Position numbers and translations under genes: made by a program. Source: Bradyrhizobium sp. CCGE-LA001 (GTDB lineage Bacteria > Pseudomonadota > Alphaproteobacteria > Rhizobiales > Xanthobacteraceae). From it: 64,000 nt of DNA. Numbering within the stretch: position 1 is the stretch's first letter; every line of letters begins with the position of its first letter. The notes under the pieces were generated by a model that was not told the origin of the DNA, did no database searches, and saw only the letters and a program-made list of their open reading frames with translations. Below, one piece after another: positions 16,898 to 25,255 of the stretch. The stretch is taken from NCBI RefSeq assembly GCF_000296215.2, contig NZ_CP013949.1, positions 5,759,501 to 5,823,500 on the forward strand. The letters are read 5' to 3'.

Positions 16898-17041
16898 CCA
16901 GTCTACGGATGAATGACTTTGCGAAAGGCGTCGCGAAGTCTGCCGCATTTATCGCACGGAAGCGATCGAACGCAGACGAGCATTAGTCTCGCGATGACCG
17001 GGACATGTTCCCGATGGAGCCGGGAACGCGCGCCCTCCTCT

Positions 17042-17362
17042 TCACGGCTCAACCTTGAGCGTCGCTTTCATGTTGGGATGATAGCGGCAGTAATACTCGA
17101 CCATTCCGGCCTTCTTCAGAACTGATGTCGCCGACTTCTTCTCCGGCAGTGTCACGTCGAAATCGCCGTTCTTCGCCGTGGCGGTGTGCGCGAAGACGTC
17201 CTTGTTGATCCATGAGATGGTGTCGCCGACCTTCGCCGTTACCTCCGCCGGCGAGATCACGAGATTCTCCATCGTGATCTCGATAGTCGCGGCGTGCGCC
17301 GGGAGGGTCATCGACAGGAAGACGACCGCGAGCGCGGTCGCAGCGAGGCGTCCTGGTCTCAT
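17042..17362 (-). CDS. Periplasmic cupredoxin (amicyanin/plastocyanin-like)
   Basis: A 106-residue exported blue copper protein. Residues 1-24 are a signal peptide (LAATALAVVFLSMTLPAHA). The type 1 copper ligands are visible as His59 (FAHTA) and the C-terminal loop YCRYHPNM giving Cys92, His95 and Met98. The short Cys-x2-His-x2-Met loop is that of amicyanin and pseudoazurin-like proteins. It probably shuttles electrons in the periplasm. It lies 9 bp downstream of the DUF4142 gene and should share its ECF-type promoter at 17957-17985. The redox partner is unknown; no dehydrogenase is adjacent. Confidence 0.92.
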   Translation of the reverse strand: MRPGRLAATALAVVFLSMTLPAHAATIEITMENLVISPAEVTAKVGDTISWINKDVFAHTATAKNGDFDVTLPEKKSATSVLKKAGMVEYYCRYHPNMKATLKVEP

Positions 17363-17371
17363 TTGCGCTCC

Positions 17372-17905
17372 CTATTTCAGCTCGGCCGCGACGTGCTCGG
17401 CGTGCTGCTGGTGGCCCTGGAATATTTTCAGGCCGGTCTGCAACAGGCTCTTCAGCTCGGCATTGCTGGCAGACGGAATGAGCTGGGTCTCCAGCGCGCC
17501 GTTGACCGCCTTGTGGTAGGCGATCTCATTCGCGACATAGGCCTTGTCGAAGGCCGCACCGTCCAGCTTGTCGAGCTCGGCCAGCTTGTCGCTCGCCTGC
17601 TTCGACAATGCCTTGCTGGTGTCGTTGTCTTCGGGCGTGACGTTCAGCTTCTTGACCAGCGCGAGCGCCTGCTTATTCACGGCCTCGTGGTCGCGCAGCA
17701 TGTCCTCGGCAAATGCTTTCACGTCCTTGTTCTTGGCCTTCTTCTGCGCCTGCTTGGCCGCGTTGATGTCGATCACGCCCGCAGTGTAGGCGATGTGGGC
17801 AATCTGCGGATCGGTGGGCTTGTCGGCGGCGTTCGCGCCTCGAAGCAGCGCCGGGCTCGACAACAGAATTGCTGCGGCGATGGCCGCGCTCCATCGGGTA
17901 AACAT
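17372..17905 (-). CDS. DUF4142 exported protein
   Basis: A 177-residue protein with a signal peptide (FTRWSAAIAAAILLSSPALL, cleavage near ANA-ADK). The mature part is a four-helix type DUF4142 domain, with the signatures IAYTAGVIDINAAKQAQKKA, VKAFAEDMLRDHEAVNKQAL and EIAYHKAVNGAL. These histidine-bearing helices resemble ferritin-like folds, and DUF4142 proteins are often found with stress regulons. ATG 17905 follows AGGAG at suitable distance; GTG 17914 is an alternative that overlaps that site. It heads a two-gene operon with the cupredoxin, driven by the promoter at 17957-17985. Confidence 0.9.
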   Translation of the reverse strand: MFTRWSAAIAAAILLSSPALLRGANAADKPTDPQIAHIAYTAGVIDINAAKQAQKKAKNKDVKAFAEDMLRDHEAVNKQALALVKKLNVTPEDNDTSKALSKQASDKLAELDKLDGAAFDKAYVANEIAYHKAVNGALETQLIPSASNAELKSLLQTGLKIFQGHQQHAEHVAAELK

Positions 17906-17956
17906 GCTTGACACTCCTGTGCTGCCGGTCGGTTTGCCGGCGTTGCTTCACAGGCG

Positions 17957-17985
17957 TTGGATGGGATCTTCGCGTAAACGTTCCC
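17957..17985 (-). promoter_or_regulatory. ECF-sigma promoter of the DUF4142-cupredoxin operon
   Basis: Read on the minus strand: GGGAAC, 16 bp, CATCCAA, then 51 bp to the ATG. Around these elements the bases TTT after GGGAAC and G-CTG after CATCCAA are shared with the promoter of the adjacent sigma-factor gene at 18714-18742. The identical spacing and identical elements at both genes point to control by that sigma factor. Confidence 0.75.
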
Positions 17986-17992
17986 GAAAATT

Positions 17993-18682
17993 TCAGCCGC
18001 CAATGCCGAGCCGCTTCAGCACTGACGCGGTCAGGCGCTCGCAGCGCCAGCCGGCGAACGGAAACGCATCCATCATCACCGGACCGATCTCCTTCTCGAC
18101 ATTCTCGCGCAGCATGGTGCGGGCGCGATGCAGCCGCGTCTTCACGGTCTCAGGCTTCACGCCGAGCAGATCGGCGGTCTCCTCGATGTTCATGCCCTCC
18201 ATGACGCGCGCGACGAATACCATGCGGAAGACATCCGGCAGTTCGTCGATGGCGCGTTCGACGACGCGCTGGATTTCACGTTGGGCCATGGTCCTTTCCG
18301 GATCGCCTGCGGGAGAAACGGGAAACTTGATGATCTGTGCCTCGAGCGCAGCTTCGGACACCGAGTCGAACTCGACCTGAGGCTTTGCACTTCGCGCCCG
18401 GCCAAGCGCCTCGTTGATGGCAATTCGTGACAGCCAGGTCGACAATCCAGATTCGCCGCGGAAGCCATCGAGATGGGTAAAGGCGCGGACGTAGGTTTCC
18501 TGCACCACGTCCTCCGCCTCGCTGTCGCTGCGCAGGATTCCGCGCGCGAGTCGGTAGAGCCTGCGGTTGTTGGCCTGCATGATCTCGCGCAACGCCGCCT
18601 CGTCGCGGCTCCGGGCACGATCGATCAGCTCGGCTTCCGGTGTCCTGGCATCGGCGGACAGGCCGGCTACGGTCCGTTGCAT
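17993..18682 (-). CDS. ECF-type RNA polymerase sigma factor
   Basis: A 229-residue extracytoplasmic-function sigma factor. Region 2 contains RRLYRLARGILRSDSEAEDV and QETYVRAFTHLDGFRG for -10 recognition; region 4 contains LPDVFRMVFVARVMEGMNIE and the helix ADLLGVKPETVKTRLHRAR for -35 recognition. A C-terminal tail of about 35 residues (PFAGWRCERLTASVLKRLG) extends past region 4 and could sense a signal or bind a partner. No anti-sigma gene is adjacent. The gene carries the same GGGAAC-N16-CATCCAA promoter as the next operon, so it likely activates itself. ATG 18682 begins the conserved frame. Confidence 0.93.
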   Translation of the reverse strand: MQRTVAGLSADARTPEAELIDRARSRDEAALREIMQANNRRLYRLARGILRSDSEAEDVVQETYVRAFTHLDGFRGESGLSTWLSRIAINEALGRARSAKPQVEFDSVSEAALEAQIIKFPVSPAGDPERTMAQREIQRVVERAIDELPDVFRMVFVARVMEGMNIEETADLLGVKPETVKTRLHRARTMLRENVEKEIGPVMMDAFPFAGWRCERLTASVLKRLGIGG

Positions 18683-18713
18683 GGGCGATCACCTGTTTCC
18701 CTTCATCCAGACA

Positions 18714-18742
18714 TTGGATGCGAGCCCAGGGGAAAGGTTCCC
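18714..18742 (-). promoter_or_regulatory. ECF-sigma autoregulatory promoter
   Basis: Minus-strand GGGAAC at 18742-18737 and CATCCAA at 18720-18714, separated by 16 bp, 31 bp before the sigma-factor ATG. It matches the promoter of the DUF4142 operon in both elements and in spacing. Confidence 0.75.
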
Positions 18743-18772
18743 GACTTTCTTGCGCTCTCCTGGCGGGTCCCC

Positions 18773-19642
18773 TTAGTCCGCCTCGATCGGCAGCGCGGGA
18801 TCCCTCGCCCACTCGCCCATTGAGGCATCGTAGAGCGTCAGCCTGTCGTAGCCGAGTTGCGTCAGTAGCAGCAGATCGATCGTGGCCGAGATACCGCCGC
18901 CGCAATAGAGGATAACATTCTTATCCCGCGTGACGCCCTGGGCCGCGAATTTCGCCGCGGCATCCGCAAGCGTCGTCAGCGTCTTGTCGGCATTGGTGAG
19001 CGTCGCGGCGGGAACGTTGATACTGCCGGGAACGCGGCCGGGCCGGCCGTAGCGGCTCGGCTCGAGACCCTGATGAAACTGCGGACCGAGCGCGTTGACG
19101 ATGACGGTCGCGGGATCGCCGATCCGCGCCTTCACGATGTTCTTGTCGACGAAGAAGCCTGGGCGCGGTGTGGCCTTGAATGTCGTCGCCGGATATCCCT
19201 TCGGCGCGCCCGTCTCGACCGGCCGCCCCTCCGCCTTCCATTTGTCGAAACCGCCATCGAGCACACGCGCATCGACGCCGAGCGAGCGCAGCATCCACCA
19301 GAACCGCGTCGACCACATCATCGTGCCGATGCTGTAGAGCACGATGATCTTGCCCGCATCGAGACCGTGGCGGCCGAAGGCGGCCTCGAGCTGAGCCACA
19401 TCGGGCATCATGAAGAACTGCTCTGCCGAGGTGTCGGAGAACTCGCCTTGCAGATCGAGGAAATCGGCGCCGGGGACGTGGCCCGCGGCGAACGTCTTGT
19501 CGCCCGGCACCGCGCGATAGGGCACGTCGCTGCCCGGCGGCACCGGCTCGTTGTAGGTCGTGCAGTCGTAGAGGCGCAGATTGGGATCGCCGAGGATGGC
19601 GGCGAGCTGCTCGGTGGTGATCAGGGGTGATGGCATGGTCAT
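18773..19642 (-). CDS. sseA: Thiosulfate/3-mercaptopyruvate sulfurtransferase (tandem rhodanese)
   Basis: A 289-residue protein with two rhodanese domains. The first carries YDCTTYNEPVPPGSDVPYRA and the GHVPGADFLDLQGEF loop. The second ends with the active-site segment VILYCGGGISATIDLLLL, whose cysteine accepts sulfur. The loop CGGGISA is close to the CG-GVTA form of mercaptopyruvate sulfurtransferases, so cysteine-derived sulfur transfer is likely. ATG 19642 follows GGGAGAAAG. A TTG start 12 bp upstream is possible. It is transcribed toward the ECF sigma gene but separated from it by that gene's promoter. A family B repeat precedes it. Confidence 0.88.
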   Translation of the reverse strand: MTMPSPLITTEQLAAILGDPNLRLYDCTTYNEPVPPGSDVPYRAVPGDKTFAAGHVPGADFLDLQGEFSDTSAEQFFMMPDVAQLEAAFGRHGLDAGKIIVLYSIGTMMWSTRFWWMLRSLGVDARVLDGGFDKWKAEGRPVETGAPKGYPATTFKATPRPGFFVDKNIVKARIGDPATVIVNALGPQFHQGLEPSRYGRPGRVPGSINVPAATLTNADKTLTTLADAAAKFAAQGVTRDKNVILYCGGGISATIDLLLLTQLGYDRLTLYDASMGEWARDPALPIEAD

Positions 19643-19681
19643 GCTTTCTCCCAATTATAGCTCACGCATCGTGGGAACGCT

Positions 19682-19786
19682 GTCATTGCCCGCGAAGGCG
19701 GGCAATCCAGTATCCCAGCGGCCGCAGTGATGTGTACCAGCTATTGCCCTAGCGTACTGGATGCCCCGGTCAAGCCGGGGCATGAC
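19682..19786. repeat. Dispersed palindromic repeat, family B, copy 1
   Basis: The element runs from GTCATTGCCCGCGAAGGCGG, through CCAGTA, to TACTGGATGCCCCGG and GGGGCATGAC. The two ends are inverse copies of each other and each half has its own hairpin. A second copy lies at 41598-41698. Confidence 0.85.
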
Positions 19787-19814
19787 GGCGGAATACGAAG
19801 CTCGACCTCGCGCT

Positions 19815-21149
19815 TCACTGCTTCAACGTCTCCAGAAAGCGCACCGGCTCGCCTTGCGAGGGCGTCACCAGCTCGCCCTGCCACATCACGCGGCGGCCGC
19901 GGATGAAGGTGCCGACGGGCCAGCCCGTCACGCGCACGCCGTCATAGGGCGTCCAGCCGGCCTTGGACGCCACCCATTTGTTGGTGATGGTCTCGCTGCG
20001 CTTGAGGTCGACGATGGTGAAGTCGGCATCGTAGCCGGCGGCGATACGGCCCTTGCAGGCCATGTTGTAAAGACGCGCGGGGCCGGCACTGGTGAGATCG
20101 ACGAACCTTGCCAGCGATAGCCGGCCGGCGTTGACGTGATCGAGCATGACAGGCACCAGCGTCTGCACGCCGGTCATGCCCGAGGGCGAGGCCGGATAGG
20201 TCTTCGACTTCTCTTCAAGCGTATGCGGCGCATGATCCGAGCCGAGCACGTCGATGATGCCCTGCTCGATACCGCGCCAGATGCCGGCGCGATGATCTGC
20301 GCCGCGCACCGGCGGGTTCATCTGCGCCAGCGTGCCGAGCCGCTCGTAGCATTCGGGCGCGACCAGCGTGAGATGATGCGGCGTCGCCTCGCAGGAGGCG
20401 ACGTCCTTGTGATCGCGCAGGAACTCGATCTCCTCCTTGGTGGATACGTGCAGCACGTGGATGCGCTTCCCCGTCTCATGCGCCAGCTTCACCAGCCGCT
20501 GCGTCGCCATCAGTGCCGCGGTCTCGTCGCGCCAGACCGGATGCGAGCGCGCATCGCCCTCGATGCGCAGCGATTTACGGTCGTTGAGGCGATACTCGTC
20601 CTCAGCATGGAAGGCGGCGCGGCGGCGGATCACCTGGAAGATGCGGCGTAGGCTTTCGTCGTCCTCGACCAGCAGCGCGCCGGTCGAGGAGCCGATGAAA
20701 ACCTTGACGCCGGCGCAGCCCGGCGCCCGTTCGAGCACCGGCAAATCCTGCACGTTCTCGCGGGTGCCGCCGATGAAGAAGGCGAAATCGCAATGCATGC
20801 GGTGATGGGCACGCTTCACCTTGTCGGTGAAGGTGGTCTCGGTCACCGTCAATGGAGACGTGTTCGGCATCTCGAACACGGCGGTGACGCCGCCCATGAC
20901 GGCGCTGCGCGAGCCGGTCTCGAGGTCTTCCTTCTGCTCCAGCCCGGGCTCGCGGAAATGCACCTGCGTGTCCATCACGCCGGGCAGGATGTGGAGGCCC
21001 TTGCAGTCGACCACCTCGGCAGCTGAGCCTTGCGACAGCGGACCCAGCTCGGCAATGTGACCATTGCTGATGCCGATATCGCGAACACCCTCGCCGTCCT
21101 GGTTGACCACGGTGCCGCCTTTGAGGATCACGTCGAAACGCTGGGTCAT
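19815..21149 (-). CDS. pyrC: Dihydroorotase
   Basis: A 444-residue amidohydrolase that interconverts carbamoyl-aspartate and dihydroorotate in pyrimidine synthesis. The zinc-binding DTQVHFREPG (His62-region, VHFRE at residues 63-67) sits where expected. GVKVFIGSSTGALLVEDDES, AFHAEDEYRL, HVLHVSTKEE and the SDHAPHTLEEK loop complete the family pattern. It could alternatively act on a related cyclic amide such as a hydantoin, but the SDHAP and FREPG signatures favour dihydroorotase. The ATG at 21149 is preceded by GAGAGAG. It is transcribed away from ygfZ, with about 100 bp between them. Confidence 0.9.
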   Translation of the reverse strand: MTQRFDVILKGGTVVNQDGEGVRDIGISNGHIAELGPLSQGSAAEVVDCKGLHILPGVMDTQVHFREPGLEQKEDLETGSRSAVMGGVTAVFEMPNTSPLTVTETTFTDKVKRAHHRMHCDFAFFIGGTRENVQDLPVLERAPGCAGVKVFIGSSTGALLVEDDESLRRIFQVIRRRAAFHAEDEYRLNDRKSLRIEGDARSHPVWRDETAALMATQRLVKLAHETGKRIHVLHVSTKEEIEFLRDHKDVASCEATPHHLTLVAPECYERLGTLAQMNPPVRGADHRAGIWRGIEQGIIDVLGSDHAPHTLEEKSKTYPASPSGMTGVQTLVPVMLDHVNAGRLSLARFVDLTSAGPARLYNMACKGRIAAGYDADFTIVDLKRSETITNKWVASKAGWTPYDGVRVTGWPVGTFIRGRRVMWQGELVTPSQGEPVRFLETLKQ

Positions 21150-21250
21150 GGCAAAGGGCCTCTCTCATCCCCAAGCGCAGGGCTCGAGGTCTTGTCGTTT
21201 TTGCCTTGCGGGCTTACGTTCCGGAGCAACATGTCGCAAGAGATTTTCGC

Positions 21251-22132
21251 ATGAAATCAGCGTTTCTTCCCGACCGGGGCGTGGTCAAGGTCGCGGGCGA
21301 GGATGCGCGCAACTTCCTCAACGGCCTCATCACGACCGACCTCGACAGGCTCAAGCCGGGCCTGGGCCGATTCGGTGCGTTACTGACGCCGCAGGGCAAG
21401 ATCGTCGTGGATTTCCTGATCACGGAGGTGCCCGCCGGCCATGGCGGCGGGTTCCTGATCGACTGCCCGAAAGCGTTGGCGGAAACATTCGCCACCAAGC
21501 TGAAATTCTACAAGCTGCGCGCCAAGGTCACGGTGGAAAACCTGTCGGACAGTCTCGGCGTGCTCGCAGCCTGGGGTGGCCCACTCGCGGCGCAGCCGGA
21601 CCTTGCCTTTGCCGATCCGCGCAATGGCGAGCTCGGCTATCGCATCCTGATCCCCGAGGATCTCGGGCAGAAGCTGTCCGACCTGATCGGCGCAGAGCTC
21701 GTCGAGGCCACCGAGTACGAGTCCCACCGCATCGCGCTCGGCGTTCCCCGCGGCGGGCTGGACTTCATGTACGGCGACGCGTTCCCGCACGAAACCAATA
21801 TGGACCGGCTCGCCGGCGTCGATTTCGACAAGGGTTGCTATGTCGGCCAAGAGGTCGTCTCGCGCATGCAGCATCGCGGCACCGCGCGCACCCGCAGCGT
21901 CAAGGTGCTGCTTGACGGTCCCTCGCCCGAGGCCGGAGCAACCATTCTCGCCGGCGACAAGCAAGTCGGCACCATCGGCTCGACGGCGGGCGGCAAAGGC
22001 ATCGCGCTGGTGCGCATCGACCGCGTTGCGGACGCTCTCGACGCCGGCCAGCCGCTCACCGCCGGCGGCCTCGAACTGACGCTCGCAGAACCCGAGAGCG
22101 TGCGCATTCCAACCAAGCAACCCATCGCATGA
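21251..22132 (+). CDS. ygfZ: Folate-binding Fe-S cluster repair protein YgfZ
   Basis: YgfZ (GcvT-like fold) assists tetrahydrofolate-dependent synthesis or repair of certain iron-sulfur proteins such as MiaB. The 293 residues carry the diagnostic KGCYVGQEVVSRMQHRG segment, with the conserved cysteine of the K-G-C-Y-x-G-Q-E motif. The N-terminus (GEDARNFLNGLITTDLDRL) matches the folate-binding region. ATG 21251 is preferred because the family begins there; a reading frame from 21206 is longer. Its stop overlaps the tag start by 4 bp (ATGA), starting a chain of three overlapping genes. Confidence 0.95.
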   Translation: MKSAFLPDRGVVKVAGEDARNFLNGLITTDLDRLKPGLGRFGALLTPQGKIVVDFLITEVPAGHGGGFLIDCPKALAETFATKLKFYKLRAKVTVENLSDSLGVLAAWGGPLAAQPDLAFADPRNGELGYRILIPEDLGQKLSDLIGAELVEATEYESHRIALGVPRGGLDFMYGDAFPHETNMDRLAGVDFDKGCYVGQEVVSRMQHRGTARTRSVKVLLDGPSPEAGATILAGDKQVGTIGSTAGGKGIALVRIDRVADALDAGQPLTAGGLELTLAEPESVRIPTKQPIA

Positions 22133-22755
22133 GCCGCGCCCCTCGCCTGCATCCCGACGGAAAGACGCGTTGCCCCTGGCCCGGCGAAGATCCGCTATAT
22201 GTCGCCTATCACGACACCGAATGGGGCGTGCCGGAATATGACGACCGCGCGCTCTATGAGAAGCTGATCCTCGACGGTTTCCAGGCCGGCCTGTCCTGGA
22301 TCACGATCCTGCGCAAGCGCGACAATTTCCGCAAAGCCTTCGACGATTTCCAGCCAGAGAAGATCGCGCGCTACAACGAGAAGAAGGTGCATGCGCTGAT
22401 GAACGACGCCGGCATCGTGCGCAACAAGGCCAAGATCGACGGCACGATCCTGAGCGCGAAGTCGTATCTCGGTATCATGGAGAAGGGACCCGGCTTCTCG
22501 AAGCTGCTGTGGGACTTCATGGACGGGAAGCCCAAGGTCAACCATTTCAAGACCACCGCGAGCGTGCCGGCCTCGACGCCGCTGTCCGTGCAGATCTCCA
22601 AGGAGCTGTCCTCGCGCGGCTTCAAGTTCGTCGGCCCGACCATCGTCTATGCCTTCATGCAGGCGACGGGCATGGTCAACGACCATCTCGTCGACTGCCA
22701 TTGCCACGCGACCTGCGGCAAGACGCAGCGCAAGCCGCGCCTTAGGGACAAATGA
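22129..22755 (+). CDS. tag: DNA-3-methyladenine glycosylase I (Tag)
   Basis: Tag removes 3-methyladenine from alkylated DNA, opening base excision repair. The 208-residue protein has the family pattern RCPWPGEDPLYVAYHDTEWG near the N-terminus, with the GxxPY-like helix-hairpin-helix segment FQAGLSWITILRKRDNFRKA. The zinc-binding cysteine and histidine pairs are at CPW near the N-terminus and CHCHATC at the C-terminus. It overlaps ygfZ by 4 bp upstream and the HD gene by 4 bp downstream, so the three are translated together. Confidence 0.96.
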   Translation: MSRAPRLHPDGKTRCPWPGEDPLYVAYHDTEWGVPEYDDRALYEKLILDGFQAGLSWITILRKRDNFRKAFDDFQPEKIARYNEKKVHALMNDAGIVRNKAKIDGTILSAKSYLGIMEKGPGFSKLLWDFMDGKPKVNHFKTTASVPASTPLSVQISKELSSRGFKFVGPTIVYAFMQATGMVNDHLVDCHCHATCGKTQRKPRLRDK

Positions 22756-23366
22756 CGGCGAAGAAGACCGCGCACGATGCGCAGTCCCGCGCCTGGCAGC
22801 GCATGCTGTCCGGCCGGCGGCTCGACCTGCTCGACCCCTCTCCGCTCGATATCGAGATCGCCGACATCGCACATGGCTTGGCGCGGGTGGCGCGCTGGAA
22901 CGGGCAGACGACAGGCGCACATATCTTCTCGGTCGCGCAGCACACGTTGCTGGTGGAAACCGTGATGCGGCACGAGATGCCGGGCGTCGATCAGCGCATG
23001 CGGCTTGCGGCGCTGCTGCACGATGCGCCCGAATATGTGATCGGCGACATGATCTCTCCGTTCAAGGCGGTGCTCGATGGCCATTACAAGGCGGTCGAGA
23101 AACGCCTGCTCGGCGCCATCCATATCCGCTTCGGCCTGCCGCCGGAGCTGCCGGACGAGATCACGCAGGCCATCAAGGCCGCCGATCGCGGCGCGGCCTA
23201 TCTGGAAGCGACCGAGCTTGCCGGCTTCAGCGAGAGCGAGGCGCGGCGCCTGTTCGGCAAGGATCCCGACCTCTCCGACAGCGTTCGGCGCGACTACCTC
23301 ACGCCCTGGACCGCGGCGCGGGCCGAAAAGCAGTTTCTGGAGCGGTTCGGCGCGGTGTTCGCGTAG
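22752..23366 (+). CDS. HD-domain phosphohydrolase (5'-nucleotidase-like)
   Basis: A 204-residue HD-domain protein resembling YfbR/YfdR nucleotidases. Visible ligands are the histidine in HIFSVAQHTLLVE and the HDAPEYVIGDMISPFK motif, where the metal is held by the tandem His-Asp, plus the ADRGAAYLEAT segment that supplies a later aspartate. Metal-dependent removal of phosphate from (deoxy)nucleotides is expected but not certain. ATG 22752 overlaps the tag stop by 4 bp. It ends the ygfZ-tag-HD unit and is followed by a family A repeat, which may terminate transcription. Confidence 0.88.
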   Translation: MTAKKTAHDAQSRAWQRMLSGRRLDLLDPSPLDIEIADIAHGLARVARWNGQTTGAHIFSVAQHTLLVETVMRHEMPGVDQRMRLAALLHDAPEYVIGDMISPFKAVLDGHYKAVEKRLLGAIHIRFGLPPELPDEITQAIKAADRGAAYLEATELAGFSESEARRLFGKDPDLSDSVRRDYLTPWTAARAEKQFLERFGAVFA

Positions 23367-23384
23367 CATCATTCCTTCGTTGCC

Positions 23385-23479
23385 CCGTAGGGTTGGCAAA
23401 GGCGCTCTTGCGCCGTGCCCACCAACTTTTCCTAATTGCGACGAAAGTGGTGGGCACGCTTCGCTTTGCCCACCCTACG
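23385..23479. repeat. Dispersed palindromic repeat, family A, copy 2
   Basis: The same nested palindrome as at 14072, with outer arms CCGTAGGGTTGGCAAAG and CTTTGCCCACCCTACG and inner CGTGCCCACC/GGTGGGCACG. It lies 18 bp after the HD gene and just before the phosphatase gene, whose -10-like TATAAT lies at about 23488-23493. Confidence 0.9.
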
Positions 23480-23514
23480 ATCGCTCGCTATAATCCGCGG
23501 CAAAAAGGTCCACC

Positions 23515-24021
23515 ATGATCCACGTCTGTTCCCTCGCCGCGCTTCCCGAAACTGTCCGCCTCACCAAGGCCAGCCACGTGCTGACCGTGATGGCCAATGT
23601 CGAGCAGGTGGCGCGGCCGGTGTCGGTGTTGCCGGCCAACCATCTCAAGGTGTCGATGGACGACATCACCGAGGAGATGGACGGCTTCGTCGCGCCGTCC
23701 GAGACGCATATCGAGCAGGTGCTGAATTTCGTGCGCGGCTGGGATCGCTCTGCGCCGCTGGTGGTGCATTGCTACGCCGGCATCAGCCGCTCCACCGCGA
23801 GCGCGTTTGCAGCGGTGTGCGCACTCAACCCGAATCGTGACGAGATCGAGATCGCCCGCAAGATCCGCGCAGCCTCGCCGATCGCCTCGCCGAACCGGCG
23901 CATCGTCAGCCTCGCCGATCGGGCATTGGGACGCAACGGCCGGATGCTGCGCGCGCTCGACGAGATGGGCCCGGGCGCGATGATGGTCGAGGGCCACCCC
24001 TTCGTGATCGAGCTCGAATGA
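23515..24021 (+). CDS. Dual-specificity-type protein tyrosine phosphatase
   Basis: A 168-residue cytoplasmic protein with a cysteine phosphatase signature VHCYAGISRSTASAF, in which Cys and Arg obey the C-x5-R rule. An upstream aspartate in DDITEEMDG may be the general acid. The layout matches rhizobial proteins annotated as tyrosine phosphatase-like. Substrates could be phospho-tyrosine proteins or another phosphoester. ATG 23515 follows AAAAGG. It is a single gene, separated from the HD gene by a repeat and from the NadQ-type gene by a family F repeat. Confidence 0.88.
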   Translation: MIHVCSLAALPETVRLTKASHVLTVMANVEQVARPVSVLPANHLKVSMDDITEEMDGFVAPSETHIEQVLNFVRGWDRSAPLVVHCYAGISRSTASAFAAVCALNPNRDEIEIARKIRAASPIASPNRRIVSLADRALGRNGRMLRALDEMGPGAMMVEGHPFVIELE

Positions 24022-24046
24022 CCGCTGCGCGCCACAGCACAGGTGC

Positions 24047-24168
24047 GCCCCCTCTCCCGCTTGCGGGAGAGGGCTGGGGAGAGGGTCTCTCCGCAACGGG
24101 ACAGTCCCCTAGAGGAGAAAGCGCTCTCCCGGCGCTACGCGCCGACCTCTCCCGCAAGCGGGAGAGGT
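24047..24168. repeat. Dispersed palindromic repeat, family F
   Basis: Contains CCCTCTCCCGCTTGCGGGAG and the inverse CTCTCCCGCAAGCGGGAGAG about 100 bp apart, each a hairpin on its own. Only this copy is in the window. Such 'CTCTCCCGC' units are common in rhizobial intergenic DNA. Confidence 0.8.
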
Positions 24169-24241
24169 TGCAGCGAACCTGCGGAGAGCTCGCCGCGATC
24201 AACCGGCATATCTTTCTCGCAACATCCGCGACCATCATCGC

Positions 24242-25210
24242 ATGAGCGAGACGCTGCTGACGCCGATCGAAATTGGCCTCACGGCCGCGATCGTCGCGAT
24301 CGAGGACCACGAGCCGCTGATCCTCGCCGCTCGCGGCAGTGACGGGCTTGCCGGCTTGCCGTTCGGCCCGTTCGATGCGCTGGCCCATCGCACCTTCGAG
24401 ATCGGCCTGCGCGCCTGGGTCGAGGAGCAGACCGGGCTGCGTCTCGGCTACGTCGAGCAGCTCTACACGTTCGGCGATCGCGGCCGTCATGCCGAGGCCG
24501 GCGACACCGGCGCGCACATGGTCTCGATCGGCTATCTCGCGTTGACGCGTGCCACCGGCGGCGAGCTCGCAGCGACCAGCGCCAGCTTCGAGCCATGGTA
24601 CCGCTTCTTCCCCTGGGAGGACTGGCGCCAGGAGCCGCCGGACATCATCGCCCGCGACATCATTCCGGCGCTGACGAGATGGGCTGAGGAGGAGACGCCG
24701 GAGACGACGCGCGCGCTGCCGCGCAAGGATCGCGTGCGGTTCTATTTCGGTCTCGATGGTGCGCCCTGGGACGAGGAGCGCGTGCTCGACCGCTACGAGC
24801 TCCTGTACGAGGCGGGGCTGATCGAGGAGGCACGGCGCGATGGCCGCCCTGCGGCATTAGCGCGCAAGGCGCTTCCCGCGCTCGGGAGCTCGATGCGGTT
24901 CGACCACCGCCGGATTCTCGCCACGGCGATCGCGCGGCTGCGGGCAAAACTGAAGTATCGCCCTGTGGTGTTTGAACTTTTGCCCGCCGAATTCACACTC
25001 ACCGAATTGCAGCATACGGTGGAGGCCATCTCCGGCCGGCACCTGCACAAACAGAATTTCCGGCGCCTCGTCGAAATGGAAGCCCTGGTCGAACCAACCG
25101 GGGTGATGTCGACACAGACCGGCGGACGCCCGGCAGCGCTCTATCGCTTCCGTCGGGACGTGCTCCAGGAGCGGCCCGCGCCGGGCTTGCGCGTGCGCTC
25201 CCGGCGCTAG
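24242..25210 (+). CDS. nadQ: NadQ-type transcriptional regulator (COG4111; Nudix-like plus winged helix)
   Basis: A 322-residue protein with two parts. Residues 1-180 are a Nudix-like domain with a degenerate signature (LRAWVEEQTGLRLG), so catalysis is probably lost and the domain senses an NAD-related ligand. Residues 200-310 form a winged helix typical of NrtR-like regulators, with FTLTELQHTVEAISGRHLHK and a basic end RLVEMEALVEPTGV. The C-terminal GRPAALYRF is a family hallmark. COG4111/NadQ regulators are known or predicted to control nadABC in rhizobia. In this window nadABC, with matching dyads, lies 11 kb downstream. The operator link is inferred. Confidence 0.85.
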   Translation: MSETLLTPIEIGLTAAIVAIEDHEPLILAARGSDGLAGLPFGPFDALAHRTFEIGLRAWVEEQTGLRLGYVEQLYTFGDRGRHAEAGDTGAHMVSIGYLALTRATGGELAATSASFEPWYRFFPWEDWRQEPPDIIARDIIPALTRWAEEETPETTRALPRKDRVRFYFGLDGAPWDEERVLDRYELLYEAGLIEEARRDGRPAALARKALPALGSSMRFDHRRILATAIARLRAKLKYRPVVFELLPAEFTLTELQHTVEAISGRHLHKQNFRRLVEMEALVEPTGVMSTQTGGRPAALYRFRRDVLQERPAPGLRVRSRR

Positions 25211-25255
25211 ACAAGGATTCGCGACCGCCCTCCCCGCCGGTCGCCTGGAGGCTTC

